A stretch of 64,000 bases of DNA from Ferrovibrio terrae (GCF_007197755.1 NZ_CP041636.1:3322001-3386000), one strand, 5' to 3'; shown: positions 42,287 to 53,607, numbered from the stretch's first letter. Notes: generated by a model from the sequence alone, not told the origin. Made by a program: numbers and translations.

Positions 42287-43498
42287 TCAGCGACTCGGCA
42301 TGACGCGGATCTGACTGTTGCTGCCCGGTCCGTTGAGCCCCGGCGGCGGCGGCGGCGGCGGCGCCGGGTTACGCAACGCGCCGGGATTGACCCGACCCGG
42401 CGTAAAGCCGCCGCTGTTATTGCTGCCTGCGCCACCACTACGATTGCCGCCAGGCGTGTTATTGCCACCGGGTGCGGCCTTCGGCACATCGCTCAGCAGC
42501 AGGATCGCGATGCGACGGTTACGCGCATCGAGCGGGTTGTCCTTGATCAAGGGATCCTGGTCGGCATTGCCGGTCACCTGACGAATGCGCTCGCTTGGCA
42601 CGCCAGCCTCGATCATGGCGCGGCGCGCAGCGTTGGCGCGATCGGCCGACAGTTCCCAGTTTGAATAGGAACCCTGACCACGGAACGGCTGCGCATCGGT
42701 GTTGCCACTGATCGCCAGCTTGTTCGGCAGTTTGGAGACGGCCTGAGCCACCTGCTGCATGAGGCGGCGAGTCTTGTCGGTCATGCCCGAACTGCCCGAC
42801 GGAAACATCGAGGACTGCTCTTCATCGACCAGTTGGATGCGGAAGCCTTCCGGCGTGTTGTCAAACACGATCTGCTTCGACAGTTCGGAGAGCTGCGGGT
42901 TGTCGCGGATCGCCTGGCGAATCTGGTTTTCCAGTTCGTGGAAATTCTCGGCCTCGGCCTGCGCGACGCGCTCGCGCGCGGCCTGCGCATCGATCTGCTG
43001 CAGGTCGGTGACCTGCTCGGGTCCGCCGCCGGTGCCATCCTGGTTCTGTTGGCCGGCACCGCGCTGTGCGGCGTCAGCGGGATCGGGGAAACGATCGCCC
43101 TGCGTGCCGGGCGCTGGCGGCGGCTGGCGCGCATCGGGATAGCGCTGGTCGTATTGTGGCTGGTCCGGCTGGTCGCTTTTTTCCGATGAGGGGCCGATCA
43201 CTACGGTCGGCAGGCCGAAGCTGGAAATCTTGCCGCCATCTTCCAAGATGGTACGGCCGCCCATCACGCCGCCGGCGCCGGACAGGCTGCGGCTGACGGA
43301 AGCGGGCGAAAAGTAATCGGCAACGCCCTTCTTTTGCTCATCGGTGGTCACGTTCAGGAGCCAAAGCAGCAGGAAGAACGCCATCATCGCGGTCACGAAG
43401 TCGGCATACGCAACCTTCCACGCGCCGCCATGGGCGGAATGCACGCCCTTCTTGATCTTCTTGACGATGATCGGGCGATCGCCCTCGATACCGGCCAT
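42287..43498 (-). CDS. motB: flagellar stator protein MotB
   Basis: A 403-residue stator subunit. A single N-terminal membrane helix carries the proton-binding Asp33 in YADFVTAMMAFFLLLWLL. A variable Gln/Asp/Pro-rich stretch (about 90-170) follows, then the OmpA-type peptidoglycan-binding domain (LPNKLAISGNTDAQPF, DRANAARRAMIEAGV, NRRIAILLL). The C-terminus is extended by a Gly/Asn/Pro-rich tail (GGNNTPGGN..PPPPPPPG) not needed for the stator. MotA lies 20 bases upstream; together they couple proton flow to torque. Confidence 0.92.
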   Translation of the reverse strand: MAGIEGDRPIIVKKIKKGVHSAHGGAWKVAYADFVTAMMAFFLLLWLLNVTTDEQKKGVADYFSPASVSRSLSGAGGVMGGRTILEDGGKISSFGLPTVVIGPSSEKSDQPDQPQYDQRYPDARQPPPAPGTQGDRFPDPADAAQRGAGQQNQDGTGGGPEQVTDLQQIDAQAARERVAQAEAENFHELENQIRQAIRDNPQLSELSKQIVFDNTPEGFRIQLVDEEQSSMFPSGSSGMTDKTRRLMQQVAQAVSKLPNKLAISGNTDAQPFRGQGSYSNWELSADRANAARRAMIEAGVPSERIRQVTGNADQDPLIKDNPLDARNRRIAILLLSDVPKAAPGGNNTPGGNRSGGAGSNNSGGFTPGRVNPGALRNPAPPPPPPPGLNGPGSNSQIRVMPSR

Positions 43499-43518
43499 GG
43501 TTCAGAGCCCTGCGGTCG

Positions 43519-44379
43519 TCACACCGACTGCACTTTGCTAGTCGCTTCTTCCACTTCGTAGAAGGTCGGCCTGACATTCGACATCAGGGACTTGCGGGCG
43601 AACTCGACCGAGACGGCCGGCGCATAGCCCTGCAGGTGGGCCAGCAAGCCGGCCTTGATGCACATCAGGTATTTGCTGTCATGCTCCATCGTGGCCTTAC
43701 AAGCGGCCGCAATCGGCGAGACGATGCCATAGGACATCAGAATGCCAAGGAAGGTGCCGACGAGCGCGCCACCGATCAGCTTGCCGAGCACTTCCGGCGG
43801 CTCACTGATCGAGCCCATGGTTTTGATAACGCCGAGCACTGCGGCGACGATGCCGAGCGCCGGGAAGCTTTCGCCAAAGGCGTTGATCGCGGACTGGGCG
43901 AGGTGATCTTCCTGATGGTGAACTTCAAGTTCCATATCCATCAGGGATTCCATCTCATGCGGGTTTTCGCTGCCCAGGGTCATCAGGCGCAGATAGTCGC
44001 AGAGGAAATCCATATTGTGATGGTCGGCCATGAATTTGGGAAACTGGGTGAAGAGCTTGCTCTCTTCCGGTTTCTCGATGTGCTGCTCCAGCGCCAGCAT
44101 GCCTTTACTTTTGGCGAGCTTGAACGTGCTGTACAGCATCGACAGCAGTTCGAGATAATCGTCCTTGCTGTATTTCGGGCCTTTGAAAGCGGTCTTGAAT
44201 CCATTCAGGCCGGCCTTCAGCACCGGCTTCGGGTTACCGACAATGAAAGCGCCAACGCCGGCACCGCCGATGATGACCAGCTCGAACGGCTGCCATAGCA
44301 CCATGAGCTTGCCGCCCATGGCGACATAGCCGCCCAGCACGCAGCCCAGACCGACGATAGAGCCGATAATGATGAGCAT
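43519..44379 (-). CDS. motA: flagellar stator protein MotA
   Basis: A 286-residue stator subunit with four membrane helices: two N-terminal (IIIGSIVGLGCVLGGYVAMGG; ELVIIGGAGVGAFIVGNP) and two C-terminal (FPALGIVAAVLGVIKTMGSI; LIGGALVGTFLGILMSYGIV). The cytoplasmic loop has FMADHHNMDFLCDYLRL and the TLGSENPHEMESLMDMELEVHHQE region containing the charged residues that touch the rotor. It is the first gene of motA-motB-RDD-bpt on the minus strand. The 166-base upstream region likely holds the promoter. Confidence 0.92.
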   Translation of the reverse strand: MLIIIGSIVGLGCVLGGYVAMGGKLMVLWQPFELVIIGGAGVGAFIVGNPKPVLKAGLNGFKTAFKGPKYSKDDYLELLSMLYSTFKLAKSKGMLALEQHIEKPEESKLFTQFPKFMADHHNMDFLCDYLRLMTLGSENPHEMESLMDMELEVHHQEDHLAQSAINAFGESFPALGIVAAVLGVIKTMGSISEPPEVLGKLIGGALVGTFLGILMSYGIVSPIAAACKATMEHDSKYLMCIKAGLLAHLQGYAPAVSVEFARKSLMSNVRPTFYEVEEATSKVQSV

Positions 44380-44545
44380 TCAAAATCTCCATACCCACGC
44401 CACGATGGCTCGCAGACGCGAATCCGCCTGAGACGTGCAACCCGACCCTTCTTATCTTATGCGGGGGGTAAATAGAATATTGAAAAGGGGTAATGGCTTA
44501 CGTCGTAAAGGGCTGATTTGATCACTTTTTCCGGCTCTTGGCCGG

Positions 44546-46963
44546 CTATCGAGCGGTCAGGCGCAGGCGTCCCAAGGCTCCGGTCTCGAAATCGGCGGGC
44601 CGCATCGACATGGGAATATACTCAACTGCCGCCCAGGGGGTCGCATAATCCCGGTAGTGTCGCGACAGGACATGGCCGGACTGGCCGGTCGAATGCATGA
44701 ACTGCGACCGGTTCAGGTCGGCCAGATCGTAGATCGCCCGCAGCGACGCGGCATGGCGATTCCCGAACGGATCCTTGTCGTTGGCAAGATCGTTGCGGCC
44801 GACATTCACCGTAAAGGCATCGCCACCGGTGGGAACGCTGACTTCGAAGAAGCGCCGCAGCATGGCGATGTTACTGAAGGGCCGGTGCGTGCCCCGTGCC
44901 GAATGGGCCTCACCCCAGCGCCAGCGCGCCATGTCCGACCCGTAGCGCACCTTGAGGTCGTCGAGTGCCCGGTCCAGCGCTTCGGCGACCAGTTCGGAGC
45001 AGGGCGTGGTGGCGCCGGTCGCCTGGTTGGCGCACCAGCGGCTCTGGCCGTTCTGGTTGGTGAGGATATTCTTGATCAGAATCGGCCGGAAGCGCCACAA
45101 CGGCTGGAAGGCATCCCCCAGTTCGTCGGCTAGGATCAGGCGGGTGAGTTCGCGATACCAGGCCTGGAAAATCAGCGGCTCGGCGCGATTGACCGACATG
45201 TTGCCGTCCCATGAGGCCATCAGGCCATGGCTGCCCGGCAGTTCGCTGTTGCGCGGCAGGTTCTTCGGCGGCACGGCCAGCAGGAGCGGCAGGATTTCCC
45301 CCACCATCGGTGACATGATATCGCCCTGCAGCTGTTTGAAGCTTTCCACCGAGTGGACATTGCGCTCCTTCAGCAACTGTTCGATGCGGCGGGCGCGATA
45401 CGGCTCAGCCCAGTCGGCGGTGATGAAATGAGGATAACTGTCGGGCACGATCTTGTTGTTAGCCGTGACGATGGTGCCGGGCGGTGGATTGTAGCTGCGC
45501 GGCAGTTGGTCGAACGGAATGAAGCCGTTCCAGTCGTAGCGCGCATCCCAGCCGGGGGCCGGTGCAAGGCCCTTTAGATCGTTGTCGGCGCGGCGGATCG
45601 GGATCAGTCCCGGCGCGACGAAACCGATATTGCCCTCTCGGTCGGCGTAAACGATGTTTTGCTGCGGCGAGACGAAGCGGCGCAGGTTATCGTTGAAACC
45701 GTTCCAGTCCGTCACACTGTCGAGGCCGAGCAGGGCGTCGGCCGTAGTGTCTTCATCCAGCAGGGCGGTCCACGCAAAAGCGAGGACATAACCGGCCTCC
45801 AGTTGCTGGCGTGCGCCGTCATGTACATCGGAGATCACCGGGCCATGGCGCGTTTCTCGCACGGTGATGACGACATCCTCGCCGCTGCGCTGCTTGATAG
45901 TTTCCTGCCGCGTGACGAAGGCCGCCGAGCCCTCAGGCGTGACATACTGCGTCGTATCTGCGGGATCAATCTTCTCGATATAAAGGTCCTGCGTGTCCGG
46001 GCCGGTATTGGTGAAGCCCCAGGCGATGCGGCCGTTATGGCCCAGCACCACGCCCGGCACGCCGGGCAACGTCGCGCCGATCGCAGCGCCGGCGGGTGAC
46101 GCCATATGCGCGAAATACCACAGCGCTGGCGTGGCGAGACCGAGATGCGGATCGTTGGCCAGCAGCGGCTGGCCGGTCACCGTGCGCTTGCCGTTTATCA
46201 CCCAGTTGTTGGAGCCGATGCCTTCCGGCCGCTCGGGCGGCAGGATTTCAAGCAGGCGCTCGACATCAACGGCGGCCGCAACCTGGCGATACAAATCTGT
46301 CATATCAGCCAGGGCGACCGGGCCATCGCCGGGATAGGGCGGATAGAATTCTTCGATCTGCTGCTTCGTCAGGCGTTTTGCGAGACCGAGTGTGGCGAGT
46401 TCACGGCCCCAGTTGCCGCCCAGATCCCAGGCCATCATTTTCAGCCAGCCGAGAGAGTCTGCCGGCGTCCAGGGCTCGGGCGTAACATCGAAGATCAGAA
46501 ATTCCGGCGGCAGTGGACCGTTGCGGCTGGCGAGGAAGGCATTCACGCCATCGGCATAGGCCTGCAGCGTCGTCTGCGTCTCGGGCTTCAGATGCGCAAA
46601 GGCGGTGACGGCCTTGCGTCGGATGCCCAGCGTACGAATGAATTTGTCGGTGTTGAGCGCAGCCGCGCCAAACAGTTCAGCCAGCCGGCCGGCGGCAATG
46701 CGACGCTGAACTTCCATCTGCCAGAGACGGTCCTGCGCATGGGCATAGCCGAGGCCGAAGGCTGCGTCATTGCGGCTGCTGGCGCGGATATGCGCGACGG
46801 CATTCCGGTCACGCAGAATCTCAACGGGGCCGGACAGTATCTGCCCGACTTTCACTTCTCCATTGACGACTGGCAGAGAGAGGCGGGCAACAACATAACT
46901 GCCGCCAGCGGCAAGGCCCAGAAGCACGAACAGAAGAACGACTAACCTGAAAATCCAGCGCAT
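44546..46963 (-). CDS. penicillin acylase family protein (Ntn hydrolase)
   Basis: An 805-residue penicillin-acylase family precursor. An N-terminal signal or anchor (FRLVVLLFVLLGLAAGGSYVVA) exports it to the periplasm. The alpha domain has LRDRNAVAHIRASSRNDAAFGLGYAHAQDRLWQMEVQRR. Self-cleavage exposes the nucleophile Ser251 in GSNNWV. The oxyanion and catalytic residues lie in the beta chain (HNGRIAWGFTNTGPDTQDLY and AKDPFGNRHA-like NDKDPFGNRHAASLR). Such enzymes cleave amides: beta-lactams, or acyl-homoserine lactones. The substrate cannot be told from sequence; with a quorum-quenching role possible. Isolated monocistronic gene. Confidence 0.92.
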   Translation of the reverse strand: MRWIFRLVVLLFVLLGLAAGGSYVVARLSLPVVNGEVKVGQILSGPVEILRDRNAVAHIRASSRNDAAFGLGYAHAQDRLWQMEVQRRIAAGRLAELFGAAALNTDKFIRTLGIRRKAVTAFAHLKPETQTTLQAYADGVNAFLASRNGPLPPEFLIFDVTPEPWTPADSLGWLKMMAWDLGGNWGRELATLGLAKRLTKQQIEEFYPPYPGDGPVALADMTDLYRQVAAAVDVERLLEILPPERPEGIGSNNWVINGKRTVTGQPLLANDPHLGLATPALWYFAHMASPAGAAIGATLPGVPGVVLGHNGRIAWGFTNTGPDTQDLYIEKIDPADTTQYVTPEGSAAFVTRQETIKQRSGEDVVITVRETRHGPVISDVHDGARQQLEAGYVLAFAWTALLDEDTTADALLGLDSVTDWNGFNDNLRRFVSPQQNIVYADREGNIGFVAPGLIPIRRADNDLKGLAPAPGWDARYDWNGFIPFDQLPRSYNPPPGTIVTANNKIVPDSYPHFITADWAEPYRARRIEQLLKERNVHSVESFKQLQGDIMSPMVGEILPLLLAVPPKNLPRNSELPGSHGLMASWDGNMSVNRAEPLIFQAWYRELTRLILADELGDAFQPLWRFRPILIKNILTNQNGQSRWCANQATGATTPCSELVAEALDRALDDLKVRYGSDMARWRWGEAHSARGTHRPFSNIAMLRRFFEVSVPTGGDAFTVNVGRNDLANDKDPFGNRHAASLRAIYDLADLNRSQFMHSTGQSGHVLSRHYRDYATPWAAVEYIPMSMRPADFETGALGRLRLTAR

Positions 46964-47067
46964 GCGATCCCGATCAACCTGTACCGGAGATCAGGCTTAA
47001 CAGATTCGACAATGATTTGCAGGTTCGAATCGCCACATGACCGTAAACACACGGTCACGGAATGGGA

Positions 47068-47595
47068 TCAGGCTTCAGCAACCTGCTTGCTGCCGGTCGG
47101 AACGCCCTGCAGGCTGCTGAACGCGGCAGCTGATGCCGCGACCACCTGCGGAGCAGGAGCCGTGGGGTTCGGCGCAGGCGCGCTGGCAGCACGATCCTCG
47201 GCACTGCCGATGATGCGAGGCTGCGGTACAGTTCGGTCGTGCCCACCCTGCGGACGCAGGCTCGAATCCTCGGGAAGGTGCTGCTGATACTCGCGCACGG
47301 CGCGCGGGCTCGGATACTGTTGCTGCACTTCGCCGGTTTCGCTGTTGCGAATTTCGACAATGGCTAGACGTGCCGTGATGTCGAAGCGGATGAAGGGGCT
47401 GACAAACACAGCCAGGTTCGCGGATGGAGAGGAAACCTGAACCTCTTCTCGCGGCGCACTCTCAGAATGCACTGAAACAGCCGCGTCCCTGGAGGATGCA
47501 GCTGCGGAGATCTGGTCGTTTACTCGGGCAGTATTGCGGGCGTTCGCTCCGCTACTGCCCGACGCGGCAACAGTGCCGAGGATGTCGAGCGGCAT
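47068..47595 (-). CDS. protein with possible FlaG-like core, otherwise unknown
   Basis: A 175-residue protein. Residues 70-110 (FVSPFIRFDITARLAIVEIRNSETGEVQQQYPSPRAVREYQ) resemble the C-terminal FlaG pattern, where a beta strand precedes x-x-TGEV-x-x-Q-x-P. FlaG proteins sit on the flagellar filament or influence its length. The flanks are Ala/Ser/Pro-rich and disordered. The gene lies on the minus strand 2.7 kb from motA but is not in an operon with it. The FlaG reading is weak and by eye. Confidence 0.5.
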   Translation of the reverse strand: MPLDILGTVAASGSSGANARNTARVNDQISAAASSRDAAVSVHSESAPREEVQVSSPSANLAVFVSPFIRFDITARLAIVEIRNSETGEVQQQYPSPRAVREYQQHLPEDSSLRPQGGHDRTVPQPRIIGSAEDRAASAPAPNPTAPAPQVVAASAAAFSSLQGVPTGSKQVAEA

Positions 47596-47759
47596 GATGG
47601 GTTTCTCCCACGCAGATACAGCAACGTTAGTAATTATTTACCATATTTTTCTTGGACTTGCTAGCAGTAATTGTGTCTTGCAGCTCACCAATCGCTATAA
47701 GAGCGTTAACGGGGCGATTGCCCGAAAGTTCCTCATGGTGCAAACTGCCGACCGCTGCG

Positions 47760-47777
47760 GCAGTTAACCTTAACTGC
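47760..47777. promoter_or_regulatory. inverted repeat GCAGTTAA-CC-TTAACTGC in a divergent promoter region
   Basis: GCAGTTAA (47760-47767) and TTAACTGC (47770-47777) are exact inverted repeats around CC, between the FlaG-like gene (minus, starts 47595) and the dehydrogenase gene (plus, starts 47807). The core TTAACCTTAA also occurs at 4458-4467 before flagellin. TTAACC resembles a CtrA half-site. Operator role is inference. Confidence 0.45.
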
Positions 47778-47806
47778 TTATGATTCTTGGACTTTAGGGG
47801 GAAACG

Positions 47807-48694
47807 ATGGCGAAAGTGGCGTTTATTGGCCTGGGAGTGATGGGCTACCCGATGGCGGGGCACTTGGTAAAAGCCGGCCATACCGTGACGGTCTGGAACC
47901 GCTCAGCCGACAAGGCTGACAAGTGGGTTGCTCAGCATAAGGGCCAAAAGGCTGCCACCCCGAAGGAAGCCGCAACCGGCGCAGAACTGGTCATGGCCTG
48001 CGTCGGCAACGACGATGATCTGCGGTCGGTGACCTACGGTGATACCGGTCTCTTGGCGGGTCTGGCCAAGGGCGCGATCTTTGTCGATCACACCACGGCC
48101 TCGGCTGATGTGGCGCGCGAGATCGGCGAGAAGGCCAAGGCAAACGGTCAGGGCTTCATCGATGCCCCTGTGTCAGGTGGGCAGGCCGGCGCCGAGAACG
48201 GTCAGCTTACCATCATGTGCGGCGGCGATGCGGCCACCTATGACAAGGTGCATCCGGTGATCCAGGCCTACGCGAAGATGCAGAACCTGATGGGCCCGAC
48301 CGGCAGCGGCCAACTCACCAAGATGATGAACCAGATCTGCATCGCCGGTCTGGTGCAAGGCCTGGCCGAAGCGCTGGCCTTTGGTCGCGCTTCAGGTCTG
48401 GACCTGACGAAAGCTGTGGAAGTGATCTCCAAGGGCGCAGCCGGCTCGTGGCAGATGGACAACCGCCACAAGACGATGATCGAAGGCAAGTTCGATTACG
48501 GTTTCGCCGTCGATTGGATGCGCAAGGACCTCAGCATCTGTCTGGCCGAAGCGCGTCGCAACGGCGCCAGCCTGCCAGTGGCTGCACTGGTCGACCAGTT
48601 CTATGCCGAAGTGCAGCAGATGGGCGGCAATCGCTGGGATACGTCCAGCCTGATCGCGCGCCTGGAAGCGACCAAGACCGCCAAGAAGTTCTGA
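47807..48694 (+). CDS. NAD(P)-dependent beta-hydroxyacid dehydrogenase (HIBADH/GarR-like)
   Basis: A 295-residue dehydrogenase of the 3-hydroxyisobutyrate/2-hydroxy-3-oxopropionate family. The cofactor motif is FIGLGVMGYPMAGHLVKAGH, the substrate-binding DAPVSGGQAGAENGQLTIMCGG follows, and the catalytic Lys is in GPTGSGQLTKMMNQ. It is distinct from mmsB at 54689, which has the MmsB-like sequence. Likely substrates are tartronate semialdehyde or another short beta-hydroxy acid. A ribosome site GGGGG lies before ATG 47807. Confidence 0.87.
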   Translation: MAKVAFIGLGVMGYPMAGHLVKAGHTVTVWNRSADKADKWVAQHKGQKAATPKEAATGAELVMACVGNDDDLRSVTYGDTGLLAGLAKGAIFVDHTTASADVAREIGEKAKANGQGFIDAPVSGGQAGAENGQLTIMCGGDAATYDKVHPVIQAYAKMQNLMGPTGSGQLTKMMNQICIAGLVQGLAEALAFGRASGLDLTKAVEVISKGAAGSWQMDNRHKTMIEGKFDYGFAVDWMRKDLSICLAEARRNGASLPVAALVDQFYAEVQQMGGNRWDTSSLIARLEATKTAKKF

Positions 48695-48722
48695 TTGAGG
48701 TGAAAGCCGGGGAGGCAGCCGA

Positions 48723-49745
<1,023 letters not shown>

Positions 49746-49973
49746 TCAGAAAGCTTTATCAAACCGCTCCTGAAACGCAATCCAGACCCAGGGAGAAGTG
49801 CCCAGAATTCTGCCCAGCCGCATGGCCAGGCCGGAGGAAATCGGCCGTTCGCCGGCCAGGACCTGCCGCAGCAGCTTGCGGGGAATATGGGCTTCGCGGA
49901 TGAAATGCTCGGGATCGCTGCCGCGGGCGAAAATGGCCCGCTCAAGCAGAATGCCAGGATGGATCGGCAGCAT
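49746..49973 (-). CDS. HigA-type addiction-module antitoxin-like small protein
   Basis: A 75-residue protein of the HigA/VapI Xre family: HPGILLERAIFARGSDPEHFIREAHIPRKLLRQVLAGERPISSGLAMRLGRILGTSPWVWIAFQ. The family signature is the P-G-x-x-L opening, the helix-turn-helix around IPRKLLRQVLAGERPIS, and the L-x-x-x-x-G-x-S-x-x-W-x-x-x-Q ending. HigA proteins bind DNA and neutralise HigB RNase. No HigB-like frame lies beside it (the upstream 90 bases hold none). Its stop directly abuts the hemB start. Confidence 0.8.
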   Translation of the reverse strand: MLPIHPGILLERAIFARGSDPEHFIREAHIPRKLLRQVLAGERPISSGLAMRLGRILGTSPWVWIAFQERFDKAF

Positions 49974-50064
49974 CGCATCACCTCGCGCATCGAACTGTAC
50001 CGTCCGATTCTCGCGCGGCAGTGGTTAATGCCCCGTAACGCCACTCCGGGCAACTTCTCCCGTC

Positions 50065-52347
50065 TTATTTTTCCTGGGGTTTGCGGCCGGCCAGGCGGTC
50101 GAACTGCTTCACCAGATCAGCGATATCGGCATCGATCGGGCGCGGCGGCAGTATTGTCGCGGCATCGTTGGCCGGCGGGCGCGCAGCAGGCTGAGCCGGC
50201 TCCTGCAGCGCCAGTTTCGCGGTCAGTTCGAGATCTTCGCGGCAGCGCACGGTGAACCAGAAGGTGGAGCCTTCGCCCGGGGCGCTGATCACGCCGATCT
50301 CGCCGCCCATCAAATGCACCAGGTGCTTGCAGATGGTCAGACCAAGCCCGGTGCCACCATAGCGACGGGTCATCGAGATATCGGCCTGGGTGAAGGGTTC
50401 GAAGAGAGTCAGTTGCTGCTCGGCGGCGATGCCGATGCCGGTATCGCGGATCGCGCAATGCAGCATGAAGTCACCGTTCTGCAGGCCCGTCGCCGTGATT
50501 GTGATTGTCACCGTGCCTTTCTCTGTGAACTTGATGGCGTTGCCGATCAGGTTGGTGAGAATCTGCCGCAGGCGAAGCGGATCGCCAATCACATGCTCCG
50601 GCACGCTCTCGGCAACATCAAGGATCACCTGATTGCCGTTTTCGCGGGAGCGCGGCGTGAGCAGGGCAACGATGCTGTCGATGGTCGGTCGCAGGTCGAA
50701 ATCAATCGCCTCGATCTGCAGCTTGCCGGCCTCGAGCTTGGAAACATCGAGAATATCGTCGATCAGGCCGAGCAGGTCGCGTGCCGACTGGTGCGCGACT
50801 TCCGAATAACGCTTCAGTGCTGGCTCAATGTCGCTGCGGTTCAGCAGGCTGAGCATGCCCAGTACGCCGTTCATGGGCGTGCGGATTTCATGGCTCATCA
50901 TGGCGAGGAAATTCGACTTGGTCTTATGCGCGGTTTCTGCGGCATCCCTGGCGGCGGCCAGAGCCTGGGCGGTTTCGGCCAGCTTGACCGACTGTTCTTC
51001 CAGCATATGGCGCTGCAGTTCGAGTTCGTTCATCTGGCGGCGAATCTGGTCGACGTCTTCGAGACTACCGATCAGTCGCGAAGCGCGACCAGTTGCCGTG
51101 TAGCTCGGTTCGGCGCGCGCCAGAACCCAGATATACACGCCATCGCTGCGCCGGATGCGGAATTCGGCCTCGTATGTGCGCCGCTGCTTCAGCGCGGTGT
51201 TGACGCGACGCGTTACCATGTCGCGGTCATCGGGATGCATCAGCTCGGTGAAGGCTTCGATCGTGGTGCGCGATGACAGCAGTGTCGTGTCGTCACGGTC
51301 CTGCAGATAGTTGGCGACGATCAGCAACTCGCCGGTCAGCAGATCCCAGTCCCAGATGCCGAGCCGGCTGCTGCGCGCAGCGGCTTCGAACAGGTCGTTG
51401 CTGGCCTGCAATGCCGCGCGTGCCGCCGCCATGGCGCGCTGCTGCACCATCACGCGTACTGCAAGGGCGATCAGTCCGGCGATCATGTAGGTAGCGACCA
51501 GACAGGCCATGAAAGACAGCATGGCAACGAGCGGCAGCGTCGTGCTGGCGCTCGTTGCCTGCCACAGGATGAAGGAGGCGACGATACCGCCGATCAGGAC
51601 GATGGCCTGGCCGGCCAGCAATGGTAGCGGCGCGATCTGTGACGAGGGATGGAAGGTGCGGGCGGCACAGGCCGCGCCCAGCAGAAGCAGAACGATGGCG
51701 CCATCGGGCATGGCGGCGGAGTGCGCCGTCCAGGCAGCCGTCTGCGGCAGCAGGTCGAGTGCACCGATAGACAGCGTGAGTGCCAGCGCCACAAGTGTCA
51801 TCGCAACTGACCACCCGAGTGGCACATTGCCCACGGTGGCGCGTGGCGAGGCGGGAACATACAGGCGCGCGGCCGTCAGCAGCGCGCCAACGCAGAGTAC
51901 CGGCCCCATGCTGCCACTCCACAGCATGGCTAGTGTTGGCGCGACTGAAGCTTCGGTGGCCTGCAACAGGCTGCCATGCAGAATATAGTTGCCCAGCCCG
52001 GCGATGCTAAGGCAGGCGAGCGTCAGCGCCAGCAGGCGTGAGGCCGGTGGCGCGGTATCGCGCAGCAGCAACGACAGACCGGCCAGTGCGGCCACGACCG
52101 CAACATCGGCATGGAAGGGCGGTGTACCCGGCAGCCAGGCGGTGGTCATGGTGCCGCTGAACAGCGGCGCACCGGCCAGCAATACGGTGAGTCCAATCAG
52201 CAGGCCAGCTAGCCCGTAAGCCAGGCCGCGCAAAGGCCAGCCGATGCCGGTTTCGGCATCCGGTTGTCGCTGAGGATCGAGAGGCAGCATGGGCGGTGGC
52301 AATGGACCTGATGAAGCGCGAAAGGCTAGCATGCAGAAACAGCCCAT
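50065..52347 (-). CDS. multi-pass membrane PAS sensor histidine kinase
   Basis: A 760-residue kinase (741 residues if started at ATG 52290). About eight N-terminal hydrophobic segments (residues 30-310) form an integral membrane sensor, for example [19 protein letters not shown] and [32 protein letters not shown] domain with PAC (about 325-440) and a short coiled coil follow. HisKA has [23 protein letters not shown] with the phospho-His, and HATPase_c has [13 protein letters not shown] and [13 protein letters not shown]. There is no receiver domain. A Pro/Ala-rich C-terminal tail precedes the stop. No response regulator is adjacent. Confidence 0.88.
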   Translation of the reverse strand: MGCFCMLAFRASSGPLPPPMLPLDPQRQPDAETGIGWPLRGLAYGLAGLLIGLTVLLAGAPLFSGTMTTAWLPGTPPFHADVAVVAALAGLSLLLRDTAPPASRLLALTLACLSIAGLGNYILHGSLLQATEASVAPTLAMLWSGSMGPVLCVGALLTAARLYVPASPRATVGNVPLGWSVAMTLVALALTLSIGALDLLPQTAAWTAHSAAMPDGAIVLLLLGAACAARTFHPSSQIAPLPLLAGQAIVLIGGIVASFILWQATSASTTLPLVAMLSFMACLVATYMIAGLIALAVRVMVQQRAMAAARAALQASNDLFEAAARSSRLGIWDWDLLTGELLIVANYLQDRDDTTLLSSRTTIEAFTELMHPDDRDMVTRRVNTALKQRRTYEAEFRIRRSDGVYIWVLARAEPSYTATGRASRLIGSLEDVDQIRRQMNELELQRHMLEEQSVKLAETAQALAAARDAAETAHKTKSNFLAMMSHEIRTPMNGVLGMLSLLNRSDIEPALKRYSEVAHQSARDLLGLIDDILDVSKLEAGKLQIEAIDFDLRPTIDSIVALLTPRSRENGNQVILDVAESVPEHVIGDPLRLRQILTNLIGNAIKFTEKGTVTITITATGLQNGDFMLHCAIRDTGIGIAAEQQLTLFEPFTQADISMTRRYGGTGLGLTICKHLVHLMGGEIGVISAPGEGSTFWFTVRCREDLELTAKLALQEPAQPAARPPANDAATILPPRPIDADIADLVKQFDRLAGRKPQEK

Positions 52348-52440
52348 GCGACTCTGTTCGGGCCTAGTTCGTCTGGACTAGACCGGCCGTTGACGGCTGA
52401 TTGGCGGGCAATTAAGACCCGGAATAAGGGAGAAAACAGC

Positions 52441-53592
52441 ATGCTGTTCGAGTTGTCCGATGATCAGCGGGCCATCCAGGAAACCGCCCGGCGTTTTGCG
52501 CTGGATCGGATGCAGCCCAATGCAGCAGCGTGGGACGAGAAGAAGCACTTTCCCGTGGACGAACTGCGCGAGGCCGCTGCGCTCGGCTTCGGCGGCATCT
52601 ATGTCGCTGACGACGTCGGCGGCTCGGCGCTCAGCCGCCTCGATGCCGCGATCGTCTTTGAGGAACTGGCGGCGGGCTGCACATCGACGGCGGCCTATAT
52701 CTCGATCCACAACATGGCGGCCTGGATGATCGACCGCTTCGGCGGCGACGAACAGCGCCAGCGCTTCCTGCCCGATCTTTGCAGCATGCAGAAATTCGCC
52801 TCCTATTGTCTGACCGAACCGAATGCCGGCTCCGACGCCGCAGCGCTGCAGACGCGCGCAGCTGATGCCGGTGACCATTACATACTGAACGGCAGCAAGG
52901 CCTTCATCTCGGGTGGCGGACGTTCTGATATCTATGTCTGCATGGTGCGTACTGGCGAGGCCGGCGCGCGCGGCGTCACCTGCCTGGTGGTCGAAAATGG
53001 CACGCCTGGCCTTTCGTTCGGCGCGCAGGAACGCAAGCTCGGCTGGAACAGCCAGCCGACCGCGATGGTGAATTTCGACGATTGCAAAGTGCCGAAGGCC
53101 AACCGTATCGGCGCCGAGGGCGAAGGCTTCCGCATTGCCATGGCCGGGCTGGATGGGGGCCGCATCAATATCGGTGCCTGCTCGCTGGGTGCGGCCAAGG
53201 CCTGTCTGACCACGGCGCGTGAATATGTCGCCGGCCGCAAGCAGTTTGGCAATGCGATCGGCAACTTCCAGGCGACCCAATTCAAGCTGGCCGATATGGC
53301 CACGGATCTGGCCGCCGCGCGGCTGATGATCCGCCAGGCTGCAGCTATGCTGGATGTAAAGCATGTCGAGGCGACGATGTACTGCGCCATGGCCAAGCGA
53401 TTTTCCACCGATGCCGGCTTTGCCATCTGCAACGAGGCATTGCAGTTGCATGGCGGTTACGGCTATCTGAAAGACTACCCGGTCGAACGCTATCTGCGCG
53501 ATGCGCGGGTACACCAGATACTGGAAGGCACCAACGAGATCATGCGCGTGATTATCGCGCGTGCGCTGACATCCGGTTCATTTCACGATTGA
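52441..53592 (+). CDS. acyl-CoA dehydrogenase, likely isobutyryl-CoA dehydrogenase
   Basis: A 383-residue flavoprotein. [24 protein letters not shown] opens the alpha domain, [18 protein letters not shown] and FISGGG are the FAD and substrate loops, and the catalytic Glu is in [14 protein letters not shown] near the C-terminus, the position used by short-chain and isobutyryl-CoA enzymes. GGGAG lies before ATG 52441. It is first in a valine-degradation run with 3-hydroxyisobutyryl-CoA hydrolase and mmsB, which supports isobutyryl-CoA as substrate. Confidence 0.9.
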   Translation: MLFELSDDQRAIQETARRFALDRMQPNAAAWDEKKHFPVDELREAAALGFGGIYVADDVGGSALSRLDAAIVFEELAAGCTSTAAYISIHNMAAWMIDRFGGDEQRQRFLPDLCSMQKFASYCLTEPNAGSDAAALQTRAADAGDHYILNGSKAFISGGGRSDIYVCMVRTGEAGARGVTCLVVENGTPGLSFGAQERKLGWNSQPTAMVNFDDCKVPKANRIGAEGEGFRIAMAGLDGGRINIGACSLGAAKACLTTAREYVAGRKQFGNAIGNFQATQFKLADMATDLAAARLMIRQAAAMLDVKHVEATMYCAMAKRFSTDAGFAICNEALQLHGGYGYLKDYPVERYLRDARVHQILEGTNEIMRVIIARALTSGSFHD

Positions 53593-53607
53593 GCTTTGGA
53601 GTAAATC

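Noticed and set aside
49974-50064. A HigB toxin gene next to the HigA-like protein
   Set aside because: The 91 bases upstream of the HigA-like gene and the downstream hemB leave no room for a HigB of about 90 residues.
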